Positions 1 to 5,538 of a stretch of DNA of 6,273 nt are shown here, in pieces. Under the pieces are notes generated by a model, which saw nothing but the letters and a program-made list of their open reading frames with translations, was not told the DNA's origin and made no database searches. Source of the stretch: Acidobacteriota bacterium (GTDB lineage: Bacteria; Acidobacteriota; Terriglobia; UBA7540); assembly GCA_021828225.1 (NCBI GenBank), contig JAKASH010000189.1, forward strand, positions 1 through 6,273. Direction: 5' to 3'. Every line of letters starts with the position of its first letter. Position 1 is the first letter of the stretch. A program made the position numbers and the translations under genes.

Positions 1-510
1 GTCCGCAGTCACCAAGTCTCAAGCAGCCAGGTCCGTCGTCTTCTCTCTGAAGGCCATGTGGAGATTGCAGGCCGGATGCTCGGCAGACCCTACGCGGTTG
101 TCGGGGCAATCACCTCGGGTGAAGGCGTAGGGCATAAGCAAACTGTGCCGACCCTCAATTTGAGCCCTGTCGACCAACAGCTTCCCAAGAAAGGCGTTTA
201 CATCACTCGAACCCGCATCGAGGGAAAGCTGCATGATTCGGTCACAAACGTGGGGCACAAACCCACCTTCGGCCATCACCGCCTCACTATTGAGACGTTT
301 CTTCTGGATCTTCACGGAGAGATTCAGGCTGGAGAGATGGAAGTCGAATTTCTCCATCGGCTGCGGGATGAAATCAAATTTCCCAGCGCTGAGGCTCTGA
401 AACTGCAAATTCAGCGCGACGTCCAGCGCTCACTAAAATTCTTCCGTCTGATGAAAGCACTGCGGGGAAGCGCATCCAAGGCCGACCGCTCCACTCCAGC
501 CCAAGCGTAA
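1..510 (+). CDS. ribF: Bifunctional riboflavin kinase/FAD synthetase, C-terminal part (5' end outside window)
   Basis: The cytoplasmic enzyme phosphorylates riboflavin to FMN and adenylates FMN to FAD. The frame is open from base 1, so the gene starts upstream; 169 residues are visible. Fragment residues 6-15 (VSSSQVRRLL) match the conserved ISST-x-IR-x-L segment ending the FAD-synthetase domain, followed by the GRPY boundary motif at 28-31. The riboflavin-kinase domain follows: a Gly-rich GEGVG loop (41-44 region), then PTLN at 50-53, where the usual motif is PTAN, so Thr51 and Asn53 for Mg-nucleotide binding are kept. NVGHKPTF and then Glu98 in IETFLLDL give the expected catalytic glutamate. 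The C-terminal RLRDEIKFPS followed by an I-x-x-D helix is typical of the family end. A short Ser/Ala-rich tail precedes the TAA stop. The GTG at 58 is an internal Val codon, not a start. It converges on the amidase gene with a 65-nt gap. Confidence 0.95.
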   Translation, partial: VRSHQVSSSQVRRLLSEGHVEIAGRMLGRPYAVVGAITSGEGVGHKQTVPTLNLSPVDQQLPKKGVYITRTRIEGKLHDSVTNVGHKPTFGHHRLTIETFLLDLHGEIQAGEMEVEFLHRLRDEIKFPSAEALKLQIQRDVQRSLKFFRLMKALRGSASKADRSTPAQA

Positions 511-575
511 TCAATCAAGAGCCGAAACGGTTAGCGCATTACCGGGTCGGATAAAGCCGCTACCAGAAATAAGAT

Positions 576-2009
576 TCAGGCATGAAGCGGTGGTCGCCGT
601 TCGGCCCAGGGGCGTGCCGCCTCAAGCTGTGCCGCAAGCCGGAACAGCATCCCCTCTTCCCCAAAGCGGCCGAAGAAGTGCGTGCCGACCGGCAAGCCTT
701 CCTTGTTCCAATAGAGTGGAACCGACATCGCAGGCTGGCCCGTGGCATTGGCAATAGGCGTAAATGGAACATACTCCACCGCGCGGTAAAACCCTTTCAT
801 GGGGTTATCCGGAGTCGCATCAAACGTGCCCAGCGGGACTGGAGGCTCAGCGAGAGTGGGAGTCAGCCAGATGTCATATTTTTCCATGAACCGCGCAACC
901 TGGCGGGAGATCTGTTGCAAGACTGCGTGTGCCAGTAGATACGCAGATCCTGTCGTGCGCTGTCCCATCTCATAAAGCGCCCACGTAAGAGGCTCGAATG
1001 AGTCCTGTTTGGCAGGCTGGCCGGTCAAAAATGCAAGGGTATCAATCCCCGAAGCGCACCCGGCCGCCCATACAGTCGTGAACGCCTGCGTCAGCAATTG
1101 GCCGTTGATGTCCGGAGCGCCCTCGCTCACTTCGTGCCCGAGATCAGCACATAGCCTGGCGGCCTCACGAACGGCCTCCACGCAGTCAGGGTGAATCTTC
1201 GCGCCCGTGGCTGCTTTTGTTGTAAAGGCGATTCGCAGCCGGCCCGGATCGATCCCAGACTCCTCGGCATACGGCCGCACACAAGGCGGAGCCCAGTAAG
1301 GATCGCCAACGTCAGGCCCCGCAGTCGCATCCAGAAGAGCGGCACTGTCCCTCACCGAGCGCGTCACGGCATGCTCAACAACAAGACCTCCCATCATATC
1401 GCCCACATCCGGCCCAAGCGGATTGCGCGCCCGGGTGGGCTTGAGACCAAATATTCCACAGCACGAGGCCGGGATCCGGATGGACCCCCCGCCGTCATTT
1501 GCGTGCGCCGCGGGAACGATGCAGGCTGCTACTGCGACCGCCGAACCGCCGCTCGATCCTCCGGGCGAGCGGGCGAGGTCCCAGGGATTCCGAGTTGCGC
1601 CGAACAACCGCGGCTCCGTGGTGGGAACAATCCCGAACTCCGGAGTGTTCGTCTTGCCTAAAATAACAAACCCTGCCCGCTTCAGCCTGACGACGAGCTC
1701 ACTGTCGTGGTCCGCGACGAAGTTGCGCATGAATGAGGTCCCCCATGTCAGGCGGACTCCGGCAAAAGAAGCCTGCAGGTCTTTCAGCAGAAACGGGACG
1801 CCGCGAAACGGTCCGTCAGGCAACTCGCCTTGGGCAGCTTCCCTCGCCTGCTCGTACATCGGAGTGATCACCGCGTTTAACGCGGGATTCAAACGCTCGA
1901 TGCGTTCAATAGCGGCCTCAACCAGTTCGATGGGCTTCACTTGCTTCCGCCGCACCAGTTCCGCCAGCTCCGTTGCGTCCATAAAGGCGAATTCTTGGTC
2001 AGTTGACAT
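576..2009 (-). CDS. Amidase signature family hydrolase (NylA-like)
   Basis: A 477-residue serine amidase hydrolysing a C-N amide bond; substrate unknown. The Ser-cisSer-Lys triad is complete: Lys76 in GVPFLLKDL, the Ser152-Ser153 pair in [10 protein letters not shown], and nucleophile Ser176 in [11 protein letters not shown]. The Ser152-Ser176 spacing of 24 matches that of the characterised fatty-acid amide hydrolase. [18 protein letters not shown] and FGLKPTRAR are further family hallmarks. From memory, the overall pattern, including VTTEP-like text and the [14 protein letters not shown]...[12 protein letters not shown] end, resembles 6-aminohexanoate cyclic-dimer hydrolase (NylA) and related amidases more than GatA, and no gatB or gatC is nearby. 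No signal peptide is seen, so it is probably cytoplasmic. An in-frame TTG at 2072 would add 21 residues, but the ATG at 2009 has a GGGAG 10 nt upstream and yields the usual family N-terminus. It is the last gene of the - strand series, 103 nt after the selenoprotein gene. Confidence 0.9.
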   Translation of the reverse strand: MSTDQEFAFMDATELAELVRRKQVKPIELVEAAIERIERLNPALNAVITPMYEQAREAAQGELPDGPFRGVPFLLKDLQASFAGVRLTWGTSFMRNFVADHDSELVVRLKRAGFVILGKTNTPEFGIVPTTEPRLFGATRNPWDLARSPGGSSGGSAVAVAACIVPAAHANDGGGSIRIPASCCGIFGLKPTRARNPLGPDVGDMMGGLVVEHAVTRSVRDSAALLDATAGPDVGDPYWAPPCVRPYAEESGIDPGRLRIAFTTKAATGAKIHPDCVEAVREAARLCADLGHEVSEGAPDINGQLLTQAFTTVWAAGCASGIDTLAFLTGQPAKQDSFEPLTWALYEMGQRTTGSAYLLAHAVLQQISRQVARFMEKYDIWLTPTLAEPPVPLGTFDATPDNPMKGFYRAVEYVPFTPIANATGQPAMSVPLYWNKEGLPVGTHFFGRFGEEGMLFRLAAQLEAARPWAERRPPLHA

Positions 2010-2019
2010 CGATTCGTAA

Positions 2020-2024
2020 CTCCC
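2020..2024 (-). promoter_or_regulatory. Shine-Dalgarno site of the amidase gene
   Basis: On the - strand GGGAG lies 10 nt before the ATG at 2009. It decides between this ATG and the longer frame opening with TTG at 2072, which has no purine-rich site at a useful distance. Confidence 0.6.
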
Positions 2025-2064
2025 GGATTCACGAACGAAAGCGCATGAAGAAACCAGTATTGCA

Positions 2065-2092
2065 GCCTGCAAAATTTTTTGCCAGGCAAAAA
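2065..2092. repeat. Overlapping palindromes between selenoprotein and amidase genes
   Basis: Two inverted repeats overlap here. Bases 2076-2092 form a perfect 8-1-8 dyad (TTTTTGCC/A/GGCAAAAA). Bases 2065-2087 form a larger near-palindrome in which GCCTGCAAAA can pair with TTTTTGCCAGGC with one bulged base. They lie 21-48 nt after the selenoprotein stop and 56 nt before the amidase ATG. No T-tract follows in either direction, so this is not a standard intrinsic terminator. It could be an operator, an mRNA-processing hairpin or a weak terminator; the sequence alone does not say which. Confidence 0.5.
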
Positions 2093-2112
2093 CCCTTAAG
2101 GCGGTTGCAGCG

Positions 2113-2853
2113 TCAGGCAGGCGCGAAATCTCGTAGAATGGGCAACTCCTCGGAGCTTTCCAGCAAATTCAAAGCGGCACGGATAATCTGATGCTGAAGC
2201 TTTTCGTCATTGGGTTTGCCTAAGGGATAGCCAAAAGGAAAAGGCACGTTCAAGCTTCGGGGCGGGCGGACTTTCCTGGTCACCATACGCAACAACGAGA
2301 TCGAAACGGTTGGGATACCCGCCTTTTCAATGATGCCTGCTATCAGCCCGACCGACTGATTACACATCGGTCAGGCCGGAGTCAAAAAAACCGCGTCGAC
2401 CCGGTCTTCTCGCAACATTGCGGTGACCCGCGGTGCCGAATCGGAAAGCAGCCTTCCGGGCGCCGTAATCGAACCCATAAAGCTGAAGTGCCGGTGGTTC
2501 AACTCTGAAATTTCCCCTCGCGCCACAAGTTCCCTGAAGCGGTCGAGCGGAAACACCAGGTTCATATCCGCCCTGGCTCCCGTCTGGTCGAAATCAGAGC
2601 TGCGCTGAGAAATCTTCAACTCGTGGACGTCGAGGGTATCGGGCAATTCGCGGAAAGAGAAATCACCGCCACGAAAAGCCATGTCGAATGGCGGCTGATT
2701 GGGAAGATGTAATCCTGCGGAGGAAACGAGGGCAAACTTTGACTGGCTTAATGGCTTCTCCAGGCGCGCGCCCGGAGCCCAGTCAGCCGTCCGGAAAGGG
2801 TACGTCTCGACATACAGGCGGTGAGTCAGCTTGAGGTCTTCAAGACGTGCCAT
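2113..2853 (-). CDS. UGA-containing selenoprotein of the GrdB-like (selenoprotein B) family
   Basis: Read through one in-frame TGA (2371-2373), this encodes 246 residues with selenocysteine at 161 in [12 protein letters not shown], a Sec-x-x-Cys redox motif (Sec161, Cys164). Sequence on both sides belongs to one protein: [15 protein letters not shown] (43-56), a RGGD...FRELP segment (61-71), [10 protein letters not shown] (101-110) and [15 protein letters not shown] (120-134) before the [23 protein letters not shown] and the KVRPPR...[12 protein letters not shown] region (about 194-216) after it. From memory, glycine/sarcosine/betaine reductase selenoprotein B family members have CPxCHQ or CPxCNQ at this spot. 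It lacks the size and partner genes (grdA, grdC, grdD, grdE) of a true glycine reductase subunit, so an uncharacterised thiol/selenol oxidoreductase is more likely. No signal peptide or membrane segment is visible. ATG 2853 is the only start before the upstream in-frame TAA, although no clear Shine-Dalgarno precedes it. The terminal stop is also TGA. A nonsense mutation is the alternative but fits the SECIS and downstream conservation poorly. Confidence 0.92.
2338..2364 (-). promoter_or_regulatory. Bacterial SECIS element downstream of the Sec UGA
   Basis: In the mRNA, AUCAGUC (2360-2354) pairs with GGCUGAU (2348-2342): seven contiguous pairs including one U-G, closing the loop GGUCG (2353-2349). 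Below an A-A mismatch (2361/2341), UGU (2364-2362) pairs with GCA (2340-2338). The loop starts 18 nt after the UGA and opens with GG followed by U. This fits the published bacterial SECIS rule of an apical loop about 16-37 nt from UGA with a G in the first two loop positions, and resembles the GGUCU loop of E. coli fdhF. Its expected role is recruiting SelB with Sec-tRNA to decode the UGA at 2373-2371. The element lies inside the coding sequence, as is normal in bacteria. Confidence 0.82.
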
Positions 2854-2909
2854 CGTGGGAACGGACCAGTCAAACGGAGCTTATTTCAAGCGGCATGCGT
2901 ATTTCAAGG

Positions 2910-2956
2910 GTGACGGGCCCCTTGCCGGCACTTGTTCGATTACCGGGGCGCGTCAC
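2910..2956. repeat. Long inverted repeat in the ispG-selenoprotein intergenic gap
   Basis: GTGACG (2910-2915) pairs with CGTCAC (2951-2956), and GCCCC (2917-2921) with GGGGC (2945-2949), separated by a single mismatched pair (2916/2950). That gives 11 base pairs with a 23-nt loop. It begins 16 nt after the ispG stop codon in the transcript and ends 56 nt before the selenoprotein ATG. Neither side has a T-tract, so it is not a canonical intrinsic terminator. It may be an attenuator, an mRNA-stabilising hairpin at the ispG 3' end, or a leader structure. Downstream of it in the transcript, CTTGAAATA occurs twice (2900-2908 and 2882-2890). Confidence 0.55.
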
Positions 2957-2972
2957 GCCATAAATCAGGAAT

Positions 2973-4142
2973 CTATTGAAGAGTGACCAGCGGGCTGTCA
3001 GGAGCAGAAGTGTCCACCACCTCTTCGCTGGAATCCGTTACCCGGCCTGCAGCCTTGTCCGCCACGAACCGTTCAATTTCCTCAAGCAGAGCCGGCACAA
3101 TCTCCTCTTCCTTCACACGGCGGATGGCCTTCCCCTGGCGATAAATCATCCCATTACCTCGTCCGGCTGCGACACCCAGATCGGCTTCGCGCGCTTCGCC
3201 CGGGCCGTTCACGGCGCATCCCATCACAGCCAATGTGAGAGGCATCTTGATGTGGGAAGTGGCCTGCTCGATTTCACCCGCGATCTTGAACAGGTCAACT
3301 TCAAGCCGCCCGCAGGTCGGGCATGCAATCACGACCGGACCGCGGCTGCGAAGCTCAAGCGACTTCAGCAGTTCGTAGGCCACGCGAACCTCTTCCGTGG
3401 GATCGGTGGCCAGTGAAACGCGAATCGTATCGCCGATGCCCTCGGCCAGCATCATCCCCATTCCAACACAGGATTTAACGGTGCCGGAAAACTGCGTCCC
3501 GGCCTCGGTGATTCCAAGGTGGAACGGATAGTCGCAGCGATTAGCCAGCAGGCGATACGCCGCCACGGTAAGTTTAACGTTCGAAGATTTCAGAGAAATG
3601 ATGGTGTCGCCAAAGCCCAAATCTTCCAGAATGTGAGTGTGATACTCGGCGCTTTCCACCATCGCTTCCGGAGTCGGGAACCCATACTTCTCAATAAGCC
3701 GCCGCTCGAGCGAGCCGGCATTCACGCCGATTCGGATGGGCACTTTCTGCTCCTGGGCTCGGCGCACCACGGTACGAACCTTCTCGGCGTCCCCGATGTT
3801 GCCGGGATTGATCCGCAGCTTGTCGATTCCAGCATCCAGCGCCATCAGGGCAAACTTATATTGAAAATGGATATCGGAGACCAGGACGGAATCAGGGCAT
3901 TCCTTCCGGATTTCCTTCAGCGCCTTGGCCGCTTCAATATCGGGCACCGCCAGGCGGACAATTTCACATCCGGCCTGCTCCATCTGGTGAATCTGCTCGA
4001 CGGTCTTTTCGACATTCCGCGTGTCAGTCTTGGTCATTGACTGCACGACAATCGGCGCATCCCCGCCGATCGTATAACGCCCCACTTTAACCGGTCGCGT
4101 CTTTCGCCTTTGAGGAAAATATTCTTTGTCGCTGAAATTCAC
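2973..4142 (-). CDS. ispG: 4-hydroxy-3-methylbut-2-en-1-yl diphosphate synthase
   Basis: This is the penultimate MEP-pathway enzyme, converting 2-C-methyl-D-erythritol 2,4-cyclodiphosphate to HMBPP by reductive ring opening with a [4Fe-4S] cluster, in the cytoplasm. The 389-residue protein has the TIM-barrel N-terminal part with VGRYTIGGDAPIVVQSMT (19-36), VRLAVPD (62-68), SDIHFQYKFA (89-98) and the NPGNIG motif (112-117). The C-terminal cluster domain carries Cys274 and Cys277 (CPTCGR), Cys309 in MGCAVNGPGEA and Glu316; these correspond, with a constant offset of four, to the E. coli ligands 270, 273, 305 and 312. Length and motifs match the compact bacterial form. The start is GTG at 4142, with AGGGG nine nt upstream; an in-frame TGA 12 codons further up limits any extension. 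The last 25 or so residues are a variable acidic tail. The gene lies 47 nt after rseP, and its product shares a pathway with Dxr. Confidence 0.97.
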   Translation of the reverse strand: MNFSDKEYFPQRRKTRPVKVGRYTIGGDAPIVVQSMTKTDTRNVEKTVEQIHQMEQAGCEIVRLAVPDIEAAKALKEIRKECPDSVLVSDIHFQYKFALMALDAGIDKLRINPGNIGDAEKVRTVVRRAQEQKVPIRIGVNAGSLERRLIEKYGFPTPEAMVESAEYHTHILEDLGFGDTIISLKSSNVKLTVAAYRLLANRCDYPFHLGITEAGTQFSGTVKSCVGMGMMLAEGIGDTIRVSLATDPTEEVRVAYELLKSLELRSRGPVVIACPTCGRLEVDLFKIAGEIEQATSHIKMPLTLAVMGCAVNGPGEAREADLGVAAGRGNGMIYRQGKAIRRVKEEEIVPALLEEIERFVADKAAGRVTDSSEEVVDTSAPDSPLVTLQ

Positions 4143-4151
4143 GGTTGTCTG

Positions 4152-4156
4152 CCCCT
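4152..4156 (-). promoter_or_regulatory. Shine-Dalgarno site of ispG
   Basis: AGGGG on the - strand lies nine nt before the GTG codon at 4142. It supports this non-ATG start, since no ATG lies between the upstream stop and the conserved N-terminal motifs. Confidence 0.55.
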
Positions 4157-4178
4157 GCTTGAAATTGGCGCAGCGTCA

Positions 4179-4198
4179 CCCTCCTGCCATCAGGAGGG
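4179..4198. repeat. Perfect GC-rich hairpin overlapping the rseP stop codon
   Basis: CCCTCCTG (4179-4186) and CAGGAGGG (4191-4198) form a perfect 8-bp stem with a four-base loop. In the transcript the rseP TGA (4192-4190) lies across the 5' arm and loop, and the 3' arm contains a full AGGAGG Shine-Dalgarno-like hexamer. No U-tract follows, so it is not a standard terminator. It lies 36 nt before the ispG GTG and may influence translation or mRNA decay between rseP and ispG. Confidence 0.5.
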
Positions 4199-5518
4199 GC
4201 GCAACGTCTTAATGATATCGTTATACATAACGAAAACAAAGAGGAGTACGATCAGGACCACCCCCACCTGGATAACTCGCTCCTTGATTTGCAGGCTGAG
4301 GTCGCGCCGCATCAGGCCTTCAATCGCCAGCATGAAGATATGCCCACCGTCCATAACCGGGATGGGCAAGAGATTGATAATCCCCAGCTGCAAACTGATG
4401 AAAGCAACAAAAAGCAGAAGGTCCGAGATGCCTCGCCGGTAAGCTTCACCGGAAATCTGGGCAATTCCGATAGGCCCGGCAAGTGAGCGGCTGGACATCC
4501 GGCGAGTCACGATCTTTCCCAGCACATCAAACGTTTCCAGGAAATTCCGGTAATTATCCCTGACGGAGTGTTCCAACGCCAAACCCAACGGCAGCCTGCG
4601 AATCACATACTCAGTGTTCCGAATCGTCACGCCAATCCGCCACGCTTTCATTCCCAGAACGTCCGTGTACGCCGGCGCCAAATGGACCCGAAATTCTTTC
4701 GCACCGCGCAGCACGGTCAATTCAACCGCCTGGCCCTTGCCGTCCCTCAACTCCTGAACGATTAGCGGCCAGTAATAAATGGGCTTCCCATTGACCGCTA
4801 CGATGCTGTCTCCCGATTCCAGCCCTGCCTTGCTTGCGGGCTGGCCAGGTTCCACCTTATCAATCACCAGGGGAACGTAAGGGTACCAGCCAGCTACTCC
4901 AGCACCGTCCGGCCCTTCCGCATGAGGAGTTAAGTTTGTGTCCAGGATCTTGCCGTCGCGATTGACTACAAGGGGGATAGTGTGCCCAGCACTTGTCAGG
5001 ACCTTGAACTTCACGTCCTGCCATTTGGGCTCCCTGATATCGTCAAATTGAACAACTCGATCACCCGGCTTGAGTCCTGCCTCCGCCGCTGCCGATTGAG
5101 CCTCCACAGCGCCGATGACCACAGCCTGATCTTCGTAGGCGGGCTTCTGAAAATGGAACATGTAAAGCCCCGTGAGGACCGCAATAGCCAACACGAAATT
5201 CATCATGGGGCCCATCAGGACAATCACAAACCGCTGCCAGCGCGGGCGGGAAAGGAACTCGCTCGGATCACCGCTCAGGACAGCCGTAGGATCGTCGCCG
5301 ACCATCTTGACGTACCCGCCGAGCGGCAGGACGCTCACCCGGTAATCGGTCCCACCTCGTTTGAATCCGAACAGGCGCTTGCCGAAACCCAGGGAAAAGG
5401 TCACGACGCCCACGCCAAACCCTTTGGCCGCCAGGAAGTGGCCCGCCTCATGAACAAAGACCATCACTCCCAGCACCACGGTGACGACAACGGCGTCAGT
5501 GAGGAAACTCGAAACCAT
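4190..5518 (-). CDS. rseP: RIP zinc metalloprotease, site-2 protease family (M50)
   Basis: A 442-residue inner-membrane protease that in characterised systems cleaves membrane-spanning anti-sigma factors and remnant signal peptides within the bilayer. The first membrane segment (about 6-30) holds the zinc motif HEAGH with His23, Glu24 and His27. The third ligand is Asp390 in NLLPIPVMDGG (382-392). Other membrane segments lie at about 97-120, 367-385 and 414-432, giving the usual four-helix layout. Two PDZ domains lie between segments 2 and 3: about 130-200 (AAAEAGLKPGDRVVQFDD) and about 215-285 (PASKAGLESGDSIVAVNGKP). LPLGGYVKM at 64-72 is the membrane-reentrant loop of the family, and SLAGPIGI at 345-352 is also typical. 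The ATG at 5518 has AAAGG eight nt upstream. It starts 20 nt after dxr. The dxr-rseP linkage is common in bacteria. Its substrate here is unknown; no anti-sigma gene is in the window. Confidence 0.96.
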   Translation of the reverse strand: MVSSFLTDAVVVTVVLGVMVFVHEAGHFLAAKGFGVGVVTFSLGFGKRLFGFKRGGTDYRVSVLPLGGYVKMVGDDPTAVLSGDPSEFLSRPRWQRFVIVLMGPMMNFVLAIAVLTGLYMFHFQKPAYEDQAVVIGAVEAQSAAAEAGLKPGDRVVQFDDIREPKWQDVKFKVLTSAGHTIPLVVNRDGKILDTNLTPHAEGPDGAGVAGWYPYVPLVIDKVEPGQPASKAGLESGDSIVAVNGKPIYYWPLIVQELRDGKGQAVELTVLRGAKEFRVHLAPAYTDVLGMKAWRIGVTIRNTEYVIRRLPLGLALEHSVRDNYRNFLETFDVLGKIVTRRMSSRSLAGPIGIAQISGEAYRRGISDLLLFVAFISLQLGIINLLPIPVMDGGHIFMLAIEGLMRRDLSLQIKERVIQVGVVLIVLLFVFVMYNDIIKTLRPS

Positions 5519-5538
5519 ACGTTAAACCTTTCTCCTGC

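Noticed and set aside
511..575. Terminator between convergent ribF and the amidase
   Set aside because: Only weak 3-6 bp pairings (for example GGTCGG with CCG-ACC) without a T-tract were found, so no terminator can be supported.
1423..2019. 198-codon + strand frame opposite the amidase N-terminal half
   Set aside because: It is antisense to conserved amidase motifs, has biased composition and no recognisable domain.
2010..2072. N-terminal 21-residue extension of the amidase from TTG 2072
   Set aside because: It starts at TTG without a Shine-Dalgarno site, covers the palindrome region, and is unlike family N-termini; the ATG at 2009 has GGGAG 10 nt upstream.
2113..2367. Separate 84-residue protein starting at the ATG just after the TGA
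   Set aside because: There is no ribosome binding site; it would begin inside the redox motif and omit its first residue and the N-terminal two-thirds of the fold.
2371..2373. In-frame TGA as a nonsense mutation producing a pseudogene
   Set aside because: The frame continues with family-like sequence for 85 sense codons, the TGA falls on the redox Cys position, and a SECIS-like hairpin is correctly spaced. These are not expected of a random nonsense change.
2870..2956. 28-codon GTG-started frame on the - strand in the ispG-selenoprotein gap
   Set aside because: It is very short, overlaps the inverted repeat, has no ribosome binding site and no recognisable sequence.
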